A DNA stretch of 64,000 bases from Mycobacterium sp. KBS0706 (lineage in GTDB: Bacteria > Pseudomonadota > Alphaproteobacteria > DSM-16000 > Inquilinaceae): contig NZ_VCCH02000042.1 of assembly GCF_005938675.2 (NCBI RefSeq), positions 1-64,000 of the forward strand. The letters are read 5' to 3'. Numbering within the stretch: the stretch's first letter is position 1; every line of letters starts with the position of its first letter. Under the pieces are notes generated by a model. It searched no databases and was not told where the DNA came from. It saw only the letters and a program-made list of their open reading frames with translations. The position numbers and the translations under genes are program-made. Below are positions 9,075 through 16,977 of this stretch, one piece after another.

Positions 9075-9240
9075 GCGACCCTACGAGATACCGACCCGCC
9101 ATTGCGAGCCCCGAACGGAGATCGGAGCCTTGTGATACCGAAAATATTTTGTTGAAATAAAATATAATCACATAATTTTCGTAATACCAAAGAATTTATC
9201 TCCGCTGATGACAAGCCGCGAGGGAAGTCTTATCTCATTT
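9075..9240 (+). promoter_or_regulatory. AT-rich divergent promoter region between ghrA-like gene and cysE
   Basis: About 90 bp around 9130-9210 is strongly AT-rich against a GC-rich background. It includes TATAAT at 9163-9168 and three loose copies of a GATACCGA-like word (near 9085, 9134 and 9183). It is the only stretch between two divergent starts, so it should contain both promoters and probably a regulator site. No specific regulator is recognised. Confidence 0.4.
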
Positions 9241-9302
9241 CAGTGGTCATTTTTGCCGGGCGCTGCTCCCCGCCGCCCGGCCCGGCAAAGGGGAAGAGGC
9301 TC

Positions 9303-10151
9303 ATGCCCGACACCGCCCTGGCGCGGAAGGCCGACGCGATCGCGTTCGACAGGAACGCCGAGGTGTTCGCGTTGATGCGCGACTCCGCCGCCGTCCTGGC
9401 GCGGCAGGAGCCGATCCTGGCGCCGGTCGTCGAACGCATCGTGCTCGGCGCCGCCGATTTCAGCGATGCGCTCGCCCGCCTGCTGGCCACCAAGCTGGAA
9501 TGCGACACCGCCTGCCACGACCGGCTGCTGGCGCTGGCGACCGAGGCGATGCGGGCCGACCCGGCGATCGCGGCCCACGCCGTGCTCGACCTCGACGCCA
9601 TCAAGGACCGCGACCCGGCGGCGCGCAACCACCTGACACCGTTCCTGTTCTTCAAGGGCTTCCACGCGCTGCAATGGCACCGGGTCGGCCACTGGCTGCT
9701 CGGCCAGGGGCGCCATGCGCTCGCCAGCTTCCTGCAGAGCCGGGTGTCCGAGAGCCTCGCGGTCGACATCCACCCGGCCGCCCGGATCGGCTGGGGGCTG
9801 CTGATCGACCACGGCACCGGCGTCGTCATCGGCGAGACTGCGGTGGTCGGGAACGACGTCTCGATCCTGCACGGCGTCACCCTCGGCGGCACCGGCAAGG
9901 AAAGCGGCGACCGCCATCCCAAGGTGCGCGACGGCGTGCTGATCGGCGCCGGCGCCAAGATCCTCGGCAACATCGAGATCGGCGAGGGCGCCAAGATCGG
10001 CGCCGGCAGCGTGGTGCTGACCGCCGTGCCGCCGCACCGGACCGCGGTGGGCAACCCCGCCCGCATCGTCGGCTCGTGTTCGGAGCCGCTGCCCGCCCTC
10101 ACCATGGACCACTCGATCCCGGTCCCGCCCGGCATCGACTTCGTCATCTGA
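9303..10151 (+). CDS. cysE: serine O-acetyltransferase CysE
   Basis: Transfers acetyl from acetyl-CoA to L-serine, giving O-acetylserine for cysteine synthesis. 282 residues. The N-terminal helical domain ends in DRDPAARNHLTPFLFFKGFHALQWHRVGHWL, typical of the family. It is followed by the left-handed beta-helix with hexapeptide repeats: SLAVDIHPAARIGWG, LLIDHGTGVVIGET with catalytic His in DHG, LHGVTLGGTGK, GAGAKILGNIEIG. The C-terminal tail ends in Ile, as is usual for docking into cysteine synthase. ATG 9303 follows GGGGAAGAGG. An upstream start would add 20 residues of poor fit. No cysK is adjacent. Confidence 0.95.
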   Translation: MPDTALARKADAIAFDRNAEVFALMRDSAAVLARQEPILAPVVERIVLGAADFSDALARLLATKLECDTACHDRLLALATEAMRADPAIAAHAVLDLDAIKDRDPAARNHLTPFLFFKGFHALQWHRVGHWLLGQGRHALASFLQSRVSESLAVDIHPAARIGWGLLIDHGTGVVIGETAVVGNDVSILHGVTLGGTGKESGDRHPKVRDGVLIGAGAKILGNIEIGEGAKIGAGSVVLTAVPPHRTAVGNPARIVGSCSEPLPALTMDHSIPVPPGIDFVI

Positions 10152-10205
10152 CGACATCGGGTTAGGCTCTCCTCCCTCCGCGCCGCGGAGAGGGGGAGGG
10201 CCGCC

Positions 10206-11021
10206 ATGACCGACAGCTTCGATCTCGACGCCTATCTGCGCCGCATCGGCCATGACGGGCCGGTGGCGCCGGACCTCGCGACGCTGCAGGCGCTGGTCTT
10301 CCGCCACGCCTGCACCATCCCGTTCGAGAATCTCGACCCGGTCCTGGACCGCCCGCCGCTGCTCGACCCCGCCGCGCTGCAACGCAAGCTGGTGCAGGGC
10401 GGCCGCGGCGGCTACTGCTTCGAGCAGAACCTGCTGCTGCGCCAGGCGCTGCTCGCCCTCGGCTTCCGGGTGATCGCCCACACGGCGAGGGTGCTGTGGG
10501 GCCAGGCGGAGGACCATGTCAGCCCGCGCAGCCACATGCTGCTGCAGGTCGTGCTCGACGACGGGCCGCGCATCGTCGATGTCGGCTTCGGCGGCCAGAC
10601 CCTGACCGGCGTGCTGCGCCTCGAGCCCGGGATCGAGCAGCCGACGCCGCACGAGCCCTTCCGGCTGGTTCCGGTCGACCGCGACCTCAAGCTGCAGGCG
10701 AAGACGGGGGAGGAGTGGCGGTCGCTGTACCGCTTCGACCTGCAGGAGCAGTGGCCGGTCGATTACGAGGCGGCCAACTGGTACCTCGCCACCCATCCGG
10801 GCTCGCATTTCGTCACCGGCCTGATCGCCGCCTGGGCACAGCCGGGGGCCCGCCACGCCCTGCGCAACGCCGACTACGCCGTGCACCGGCTGGACGGCGG
10901 CACCGAACGCCGGACCCTCGCGGATGCCGCCGAGGTGAAGTCCGTGCTGGCCGAGGTGTTCGGCCTGGCGCTGCCGGACGGCCTCGACCAGGTCTTGGCG
11001 CGGCTGCTTACGCCCCGGTGA
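10206..11021 (+). CDS. nat: arylamine N-acetyltransferase
   Basis: A 271-residue acetyl-CoA-dependent arylamine/arylhydrazine N-acetyltransferase. The papain-like triad is complete: Cys71 in RGGYCFEQN, His110 in RSHMLLQV, Asp125 in IVDVGFGG. The early motif FRHACTIPFENLD is also diagnostic. Preceded by GAGGGGGAGGG, which lies in a small hairpin (CTCCGC/GCGGAG) that might influence translation. The 3' end overlaps the convergent mntH 3' end by 14 bp. Confidence 0.95.
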   Translation: MTDSFDLDAYLRRIGHDGPVAPDLATLQALVFRHACTIPFENLDPVLDRPPLLDPAALQRKLVQGGRGGYCFEQNLLLRQALLALGFRVIAHTARVLWGQAEDHVSPRSHMLLQVVLDDGPRIVDVGFGGQTLTGVLRLEPGIEQPTPHEPFRLVPVDRDLKLQAKTGEEWRSLYRFDLQEQWPVDYEAANWYLATHPGSHFVTGLIAAWAQPGARHALRNADYAVHRLDGGTERRTLADAAEVKSVLAEVFGLALPDGLDQVLARLLTPR

Positions 11022-12381
11022 CCCAGTCGAACAGCAGCTTGACGTTCAGCACGATGATCACCGCCGAGACCAGCCAGGCCGTCCATTTCAGCCAGGCCGG
11101 GTTGGCGAAGCCGCCCATCTTGGCCCGGTCGCTGGTGAAGGCGACCAGCGGCACCACGGCGAAGGGCAACTGCAGGCTCAGCACCACCTGGCTCAGCACC
11201 AGCAACTGGGCGGTGCCGCTCTCGCCGTAAAGGGCGGTGACGATCACCGTCGGCACGATGGCGATGCCGCGGGTGATCAGCCGCCGCAGCCAAGGCTTCA
11301 GCCGGATCGAGAGGAAGCCCTCCATCACGATCTGCCCGGCCAGGGTGGCGGTGATGGTCGAGTTCTGGCCGGAGGCGAGCAGCGCCACCGCGAACAGCGT
11401 GCTGGCGATGCCGACGCCCAGCATCGGCGTCAGCAGCTGGTAGGCGTCCTGGATCTCGGCCACGTCGGTGCGGCCGGCGGTGTGGAAGGTGGCGGCGGCC
11501 AGGATCAGGATCGCGGCGTTGATGAACAGCGCGACCATCAGCGCCACGGTCGAATCGATGGTGGCGAAGCGGATCGCCTCGCGCTTGCCGGTCTCGGTCC
11601 GGTCATAGGCCCGGGTCTGCACGATCGAGGAGTGCAGATAGAGGTTATGCGGCATCACCGTCGCCCCGATGATGCCGATGGCGATGTACAGCATCTCCGG
11701 GTTGGTGACGATCTCGGGCGAGGGGATGAAGCCGCGGGCGATCTCGGCGATCGCCGGCTGGGCCAGGATCAGCTCGACCGCGAAGCAGAGGCCGATCACC
11801 AGCATCAGGCCGATGATGAAGGCCTCGAGATGCCGGAAGCCGCGGTTCTGCAGGTACAGCACCACCATGACGTCGAGCGCGGTCAGCACCACGCCCCACA
11901 GCAGCGGGATGCCGAACAGCAGCTGCAGCGCGATCGCGGTGCCGATCACCTCGGCCAGGTCGCAGGCGACGATCGCGACCTCGCACAGGAACCACAGGGC
12001 CATGGCGACGGGCTTGGGATAATGGTCGCGGCAGGCCTGGGCCAGGTCGCGCCCGGTGACGATGCCCAGCTTGGCCGACAGCGCCTGCAGCAGGATCGCC
12101 ATCACGTTCGACAGCAGGATGACCGACAACAGCGTGTAGCCGAAGGCCGAGCCGCCGGCCAGGTCGGTCGCCCAGTTGCCCGGATCCATGTAGCCGACGG
12201 CGACGAGATAGCCGGGGCCCACGAAGGCGAACAGCTTGCGCAGCCAGCCTACGCCGACCGGCACCGCGATGCTGCGGTGCGCCTCGGGCAGGCTGGGGGC
12301 CGTGGGATTCGTGCGCCAGCCGGAACCGGCGGCGCTGCCTTGCTGGGCAATGTCCTGGGCCGCGATGTCGCTTCTCATCAT
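11008..12381 (-). CDS. mntH: Nramp family Mn2+/divalent metal:H+ symporter MntH
   Basis: 457-residue inner-membrane transporter with 11 predicted helices. Metal-binding motifs are intact: DPGN at 66-69 in TM1 (GYMDPGNW) and MPHNLYLHS in TM6. SGQNSTITATLAGQIVMEGF is the conserved transport signature in TM8-9. Substrate is expected to be Mn2+, with lesser Fe2+. The N-terminal 40 residues are a polar extension. Upstream lies a palindrome resembling an MntR operator, and the divergent gene encodes MntR, so manganese-repressed expression is likely. Confidence 0.95.
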   Translation of the reverse strand: MMRSDIAAQDIAQQGSAAGSGWRTNPTAPSLPEAHRSIAVPVGVGWLRKLFAFVGPGYLVAVGYMDPGNWATDLAGGSAFGYTLLSVILLSNVMAILLQALSAKLGIVTGRDLAQACRDHYPKPVAMALWFLCEVAIVACDLAEVIGTAIALQLLFGIPLLWGVVLTALDVMVVLYLQNRGFRHLEAFIIGLMLVIGLCFAVELILAQPAIAEIARGFIPSPEIVTNPEMLYIAIGIIGATVMPHNLYLHSSIVQTRAYDRTETGKREAIRFATIDSTVALMVALFINAAILILAAATFHTAGRTDVAEIQDAYQLLTPMLGVGIASTLFAVALLASGQNSTITATLAGQIVMEGFLSIRLKPWLRRLITRGIAIVPTVIVTALYGESGTAQLLVLSQVVLSLQLPFAVVPLVAFTSDRAKMGGFANPAWLKWTAWLVSAVIIVLNVKLLFDWVTGA

Positions 12382-12453
12382 CCGCGCTCGTTTCTCTCCG
12401 CTGCCGCGCAGCGGCCGAAGGTCGTTTGCCGATTCGATCTCCCCGTCCTGTAT

Positions 12454-12473
12454 AATGTAGCCACGGCTACATT
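12454..12473 (-). promoter_or_regulatory. candidate MntR operator and mntH promoter
   Basis: Perfect 9-bp palindrome AATGTAGCC-AC-GGCTACATT, similar in layout to known MntR boxes. On the minus strand it lies between TTGCCA (about 12475-12480), a possible -35, and CATTAT/TTATAC, a possible -10, placing the site inside the core mntH promoter. It is about 80 bp upstream of mntH and 144 bp upstream of mntR. Confidence 0.75.
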
Positions 12474-12616
12474 CTTGGCAAGCGTCATCACCTTGTCATT
12501 TTCCGGCCTGCCGGTATGATGCGCCGCAACCGCGCCGGCCTTGAGGGACCGCAGCACCGCGACCCCGATTCAGCAATGGAGCCGGAAGGCATTCGGCTCC
12601 GAAGGACAGACGAGAG

Positions 12617-13051
12617 ATGACGGAACAGGATCGTCCTTCCGACACCGGGCTGCAGGCCGCGGGGTTCAGCCGGGTGCGCCAGGCCCGGCAGACCGAGACG
12701 GCCGAAGACTATGTCGAGATGATCGCCGAGCTGATCGACAGCCAGGGCGAGGCGCGGATCGTCGAGCTGGCGGAGCGGTTCGGCGTGGCCCATGCCACGG
12801 TGAACAAGACCATCGCCCGGCTGCAGCGCGAGGGGCTGGTCAGCGCCCGGCCCTACCGTTCGATCTTCCTGACCGATGCCGGGCGCGAGATGGCCGATTC
12901 GTGCCGCCGGCGCCACCGTATCGTGGTCGAATTCCTGAAGTCGATCGGGGTCAGCGACGAGGCGGCGGAGATCGACGCCGAGGGCATCGAGCACCATGTC
13001 AGCGCCGAGACCCTGGCCGCCTTCGAGCGCGTGGTGACGATGAAGGCCTGA
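12617..13051 (+). CDS. mntR: manganese-responsive transcriptional regulator MntR (DtxR family)
   Basis: 144 residues. The N-terminal winged helix reads ETAEDYVEMIAELIDSQGEARIVELAERFGVAHATVNKTIARLQREGLV, the MntR form of the DtxR fold. The dimerisation/metal domain follows with RRHRIVVEFLKSIGVSDEAAEIDAEGIEHHVS, holding the usual Asp/Glu/His metal ligands. Mn2+-bound MntR represses mntH; here it is divergent from mntH with the palindromic operator between them. The C-terminal SH3-like domain of DtxR is absent, as is normal for MntR. Confidence 0.95.
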   Translation: MTEQDRPSDTGLQAAGFSRVRQARQTETAEDYVEMIAELIDSQGEARIVELAERFGVAHATVNKTIARLQREGLVSARPYRSIFLTDAGREMADSCRRRHRIVVEFLKSIGVSDEAAEIDAEGIEHHVSAETLAAFERVVTMKA

Positions 13052-13062
13052 GGCTGGGCCGA

Positions 13063-14004
13063 TCAGGATTCCGGTGCGGTCGCCGACGGCGCTGTTCCGG
13101 CGGCCGCGGCCTTCACCGCATCGATGAAGGCGCGCAGGGCGGGGGCCATCTGGCGCTGCTGCGGATAGCACAGGAACAGCCCGGGAAAGGTCGCGGACCA
13201 GCGTTCCAGCATCGGCACCAGCCGGCCCGCGGCAATGTCGCCGGCCACGGTCTGCTCGACCGGGAAGGCGATGCCGATGCCCTGCAGGGCCGCGCGCCGC
13301 GCCATCTCCTTGTCGTTGACGATCAGGGGGCCGTCGACCGCGACTGAGAACCAGCCGCCATCCTCGAAGAACTCCCAGGCATAGGGCGTGGCGCGCCCCG
13401 GCCAGCGCCAGCGGATGCAGCGGTGTTGCACCAGGTCGCGCGGATGCTCCGGCCGGCCCTGGGCGGCCAGATAGCCGGGGGATGCCACCGCGACCTGGCG
13501 CATCGCCGGGCCCAGACGGAGCGCGACCATGTCCCGCTCGATCACCTCGCCGATGCGGATCGCGGCATCGAAGCCGCCGGCGACGATGTCGGTCACCTCG
13601 TCGTCGAGGGTGATGTCGAGCACGACGTCCGGGCAGGACCGGGCGAAGTCGGCCAGGATCGGCTGGATGAAGGATTCGGCGGCCGAACGGAAGGCGTGGA
13701 TCCGCACCGTGCCGGCCGGGCGCTCGCGATAGCGCCGCACCTGGCCGATCGCCTGGCTCAGCTCCGATACCACGGGCCGCACCCGGTGCAGCAGGTTCTC
13801 GCCGGCATCGGTCAGCGCCACGCTGCGCGTGGTCCGGTTCAGCAGCCGCACCCCGACGCGCTCCTCGAAGCCGCGCACCATCTGGCTGAGGGCCGAGGGC
13901 GAGACGCCGAGCATCTCCGCCGCCCGGCTGAAACTGAGCAGGTCGCCGACGGCGACGAAAGCCCGCAGTTGGTTGTAGTCGCTGCCCGACAACAGGGAAT
14001 CCAT
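13063..14004 (-). CDS. LysR family transcriptional regulator
   Basis: 313 residues. The N-terminal HTH is DYNQLRAFVAVGDLLSFSRAAEMLGVSPSALSQMVRGFEERVGVRLLNRTTRSVALTDAG. A PBP2-like effector domain follows (GTVRIHAFRSAAESFIQPILADF..., then FDAAIRIGEVIERDMVALRLG). The AIRIGE motif places it in the common CrgA/DsdC-like branch of LysR proteins. Ends 12 bp after mntR (convergent). Divergent from an SDR gene that it probably controls; a palindromic site lies between them. Confidence 0.93.
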   Translation of the reverse strand: MDSLLSGSDYNQLRAFVAVGDLLSFSRAAEMLGVSPSALSQMVRGFEERVGVRLLNRTTRSVALTDAGENLLHRVRPVVSELSQAIGQVRRYRERPAGTVRIHAFRSAAESFIQPILADFARSCPDVVLDITLDDEVTDIVAGGFDAAIRIGEVIERDMVALRLGPAMRQVAVASPGYLAAQGRPEHPRDLVQHRCIRWRWPGRATPYAWEFFEDGGWFSVAVDGPLIVNDKEMARRAALQGIGIAFPVEQTVAGDIAAGRLVPMLERWSATFPGLFLCYPQQRQMAPALRAFIDAVKAAAAGTAPSATAPES

Positions 14005-14016
14005 GGCCCAATGAAC

Positions 14017-14041
14017 CGCTTTTAAGCCCAGCTTACAAGCG
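14017..14041 (+). promoter_or_regulatory. palindrome in LysR/SDR divergent region (candidate LysR operator)
   Basis: CGCTTTTAAGC-CCA-GCTTACAAGCG, arms matching at 10 of 11 positions, 13 bp from the LysR start and about 70 bp from the SDR start. Position and symmetry fit an autoregulatory LysR site. Confidence 0.55.
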
Positions 14042-14112
14042 CTGTCAGGATGCCGTGCATTCTGAAGACCGGTGGCTGGGCCTATCTCGGGGGTCGCACA
14101 AGGAGACCTTTC

Positions 14113-14946
14113 ATGAAGACCTGGTTCATCACCGGCATTTCGCGCGGCCTCGGGCTCGCGCTGGCCAGGGCGGCGCTGGCGGGCGGGGACACCGTCATCG
14201 GCACCGTCAGAAGCGGCGTGTCAGACCTGCCGGCCGGGGCGGGGACGCTTCACACCCTGACCGTCGACCTCGCCGACGGTGCCGCGGCGGAGGCGGCCGT
14301 CGAACGGGCCTTCGCCCTGGCGGGCCGCGTCGACGTGATCGTCAACAATGCGGGCTACGGCCTGCTCGGCGCCGTCGAGAAGGCCGGCGACGCCGACGTG
14401 GCCCGGCTGTTCGCCGTCGATGTGTTCGCGCCGTTCCGCATCATCCGCGCGGCCCTGCCCCATCTGCGGGCCCAGGGCTCGGGCCACATCGTCAACATCA
14501 CCTCGATCGCGGGCCGGGCACCCGGCCCCGGCTCCGGCCTGTATGCGGCGGCGAAGCATGCGCTGGAAGGGCTGAGCGTGGGCCTGGCGCAGGAGGTCGC
14601 GCCCCTCGGCATCAACGTGACCGCGGTGGCGCCGGGCGCCTTCCGGACCGATTTCCTCTCCACGCATTCGATCCGCAAGAGCGAGGCGGAGGACGCGGCC
14701 TACGCGGGCAGCGTCGGACGCAGCGCGGCCGCGTTCGACTCCATGGCAGGGAAGCAGCTCGGCGATCCCGATCGGGCCGCCCGGGCCATTCTCGCGGCCG
14801 TCCGCGCGGACAATCCGCCGCTGCACCTGCTGCTGGGAAGCGATGCCCTGCAGCGCGCCCAGACCAAGCTCGACGCGCTGACTGAGGAGATGAAGCGCTG
14901 GGAAGACGTAACCCGCAGCACTGATTTCCCGGCCAAGCCGGCCTGA
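14113..14946 (+). CDS. SDR family NAD(P)-dependent oxidoreductase
   Basis: 277 residues, classical short-chain dehydrogenase. The cofactor motif TGISRGLGLALA is near the N-terminus, and NNAGYG lies near residue 80. The catalytic Ser is in INITSIAGRAPG and the YxxxK motif is YAAAKHALEG. The C-terminus (FRTDFLS, then the phosphoribosyl-like tail with DPDRAARAILAAV) matches the SDR group next to LysR regulators in many proteobacteria, substrate undefined. ATG 14113 has AAGGAGACC in front. Control by the divergent LysR regulator is likely. Confidence 0.92.
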   Translation: MKTWFITGISRGLGLALARAALAGGDTVIGTVRSGVSDLPAGAGTLHTLTVDLADGAAAEAAVERAFALAGRVDVIVNNAGYGLLGAVEKAGDADVARLFAVDVFAPFRIIRAALPHLRAQGSGHIVNITSIAGRAPGPGSGLYAAAKHALEGLSVGLAQEVAPLGINVTAVAPGAFRTDFLSTHSIRKSEAEDAAYAGSVGRSAAAFDSMAGKQLGDPDRAARAILAAVRADNPPLHLLLGSDALQRAQTKLDALTEEMKRWEDVTRSTDFPAKPA

Positions 14947-14973
14947 GATCCGCGGATGCGAGGGTGGTGGCCG

Positions 14974-16131
14974 TCAGGCCGCCTTCCTCGCCTCGACATA
15001 TTCGGCCGACTGCATCTCCATCAGCCGGCTCTCGGTGCGGGCGAATTCCAGCGCCTGGCTGTCGCCGGCATAGAGTTGGGTGACCGGCACCTCGGCCGCG
15101 ATCACCACCCGGCGGCGGGCCTCGTACAGGCTGTCGATCAGCACGATGAAGCGCTTCATCTCATGGCGCTTGGCCTCGGTGAAGCGCGGCACGCCCTCGA
15201 TGATCACGGTGTGGAAGGCGTCGGCCAGGGTCAGGTAGTCGGCGGCGCCCAGCGGCCGGGCGCACAGCGCGTCGAAGTCGCACCAGGCCATGCCCTTGGC
15301 GGCGCGCGGCACCTCCAGCGTGCGGGCGCCGGGGACGGGCAGGATGACGGAGGTGCCCTCGGCGCCGTCGGTCAGGTCGGCGAACAGGTCGGCCAGCGCA
15401 CGGTGCGCCATGGCGCCGAGCGGCGAGTGGTAGACCGGCCGGCCGCGCAGCCGGTCCAGCCGATAGTCCCGGCCGCCGTCCAGCTGCACCACCTCCAGCT
15501 TCTTCTTGATCATGGCGATGAAGGGCAGGAAGCGGTCGCGCTGCAGCCCGTCCTTGTACAGGTCGTCCGGCGGCCAGTTCGAGGTCGCGACCACGATGAC
15601 GCCGAGCCCGAACAGCGCCTGGAACAGCCGGCCCAGGATCATGGCGTCGGCGATGTCGACGACGTGGAACTCGTCGAAGCACAGCAGCCAGGCCTCGGCG
15701 GCGATGCGGCGGGCCAGCGGCGGGATCGGGTCGGCGCTGTCGCCTTCGGCAGCGGCGCCCGACTGGCGCCATTCATGGATGCGCTGGTGCACCTCGAGCA
15801 TGAAGGCGTTGAAATGCACCCGGCGCTTCCGCGGCACCGGCGTGGTCTCGAAGAACAGGTCCATCAGCATGGACTTGCCGCGCCCGACGCCGCCCCAGAA
15901 GTACAGCCCGCGCGGCGGGTCGATCGCCGGCTTCTTCTTGCCGAAGCCGAGGCGGGACAAGAGGCCGTTGCTCTCCGGCTCGGGCGGGGTGTAGCTGCGC
16001 AGCTGTCGGTGCAGCCGCTGCAGCCTTTCGACCGCCGTGGCCTGGGCGGGGTCGGCCCGCAGCACGCCCTCGGCGATCCGGCGGCGGTAGCGGGCAAGCG
16101 GCTCGTCATCTTGCGCTGCAACATCGGGCAT
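14974..16131 (-). CDS. zapE: cell division protein ZapE / AFG1-like AAA ATPase
   Basis: 385 residues from ATG 16131. AFG1/ZapE P-loop ATPase: Walker A GGVGRGKSMLMD at residues 80-91, FFETTPVPRKRRVHFNAFMLEVH following, Walker B LLCFDEFHVVDIADAM, then ATSNWPPDDLYKDGLQRDRFLPFI (sensor region). ZapE associates with the Z-ring and affects FtsZ bundling; eukaryotic AFG1 acts on mitochondrial membrane proteins. In alphaproteobacteria it often lies near sdh and TCA-cycle genes, and sdhCDAB is close here. A TTG at 16173 would extend the N-terminus by 14 residues. Confidence 0.94.
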   Translation of the reverse strand: MPDVAAQDDEPLARYRRRIAEGVLRADPAQATAVERLQRLHRQLRSYTPPEPESNGLLSRLGFGKKKPAIDPPRGLYFWGGVGRGKSMLMDLFFETTPVPRKRRVHFNAFMLEVHQRIHEWRQSGAAAEGDSADPIPPLARRIAAEAWLLCFDEFHVVDIADAMILGRLFQALFGLGVIVVATSNWPPDDLYKDGLQRDRFLPFIAMIKKKLEVVQLDGGRDYRLDRLRGRPVYHSPLGAMAHRALADLFADLTDGAEGTSVILPVPGARTLEVPRAAKGMAWCDFDALCARPLGAADYLTLADAFHTVIIEGVPRFTEAKRHEMKRFIVLIDSLYEARRRVVIAAEVPVTQLYAGDSQALEFARTESRLMEMQSAEYVEARKAA

Positions 16132-16206
16132 GGCGAGCGTGCTTAACCCAAGCCCCGGCGAAATGCCAGACAAGGCGGCGCATCCCTGGGCTGTAGCGAT
16201 AGCGCG

Positions 16207-16977
16207 TCAGGCCGCGCGCAGGTCCAGCTGGACCCGGCGCTCGATCAGGGCGAAGCCGGCGCGCTCATAGACCCGACAGGCGGCCGGGTTCAGGTCGTTG
16301 GTGGCCAGCAGCGCCGTGGCCACGCCCTCCGTCTGGAGCGCCGCCAGCAGACCGGACACTATCCGGCCGGCCAGGCCCTCGCCGCGACGGGCGGGGTCGA
16401 CCAGGAAATTGCCGATCATCGCCCGGCTTCCGGCGCGGGCGAGGACACCGCCGGCGGCGACCGGGCGGCCATCCTCGACGATCGCGACGAAGGGCAACTC
16501 CAGCATCCAGGCGGAGAATACCGTCGCCGGGTAATGCGCGGCGTAGAAGCGGCGCAGCGGCTTCAGCTCGCCAGGCCCCATCCGCCGGCAGGCCGGATCA
16601 GGCTCCGGGAGGTCGGCGAGCGGCCGGGCGTAGAAGCGCAGCCCGTCCTCCAGCGCCAGCCTGTCGCGGCAGGCTGGGCGCAGGCGTTCAGTCTGGTCCA
16701 ACGTCAGATGCAGCTCCAGAGGCCGCGGATCGGCGGTCAGCGACAGAAGGGCGGCGTCGCCGACGCTGCCGACCGGGGTGTAGACCGACAGCCCGTCGAA
16801 ATCGATGCCCAGGACGGCGCCCTCCGGCTCCAGCCGCACCGACCGGCTGCGGTCGCCCGCGGCGGCGTCGAGAGCCGCGTCCCAGTACAGCGCGAACACC
16901 GGGTGGCCGGCCACCAGGGCGCCGACCTGCGCCCGCTCCGCGCGGGACAGGCCGGCGACCGGGCGGAAGCCGGTCAC
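16207..16977 (-). CDS. GNAT family N-acetyltransferase coupled to homospermidine synthase
   Basis: 256 residues from GTG 16977, which overlaps the homospermidine synthase stop by 4 bp (GTGA), so the two are translationally coupled. The C-terminal 110 residues are a GNAT fold: FVAIVEDGRPVAAGGVLA, then NFLVDPARRGEGLAGRIVSGLL (acetyl-CoA pyrophosphate loop R-R-G-E-G-L-A) and NDLNPAACRVYERAGF. The N-terminal half is an unassigned domain common in two-domain GNAT proteins. Given the operon, a polyamine (homospermidine or putrescine) acetyltransferase is a reasonable guess, but nothing in the sequence proves it. Confidence 0.88.
   Translation of the reverse strand: MTGFRPVAGLSRAERAQVGALVAGHPVFALYWDAALDAAAGDRSRSVRLEPEGAVLGIDFDGLSVYTPVGSVGDAALLSLTADPRPLELHLTLDQTERLRPACRDRLALEDGLRFYARPLADLPEPDPACRRMGPGELKPLRRFYAAHYPATVFSAWMLELPFVAIVEDGRPVAAGGVLARAGSRAMIGNFLVDPARRGEGLAGRIVSGLLAALQTEGVATALLATNDLNPAACRVYERAGFALIERRVQLDLRAA

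Noticed and set aside
10160..10205. Hairpin before the nat start as an intrinsic terminator of cysE
   Set aside because: No T run follows, and the GA-rich arm is better explained as the ribosome site.
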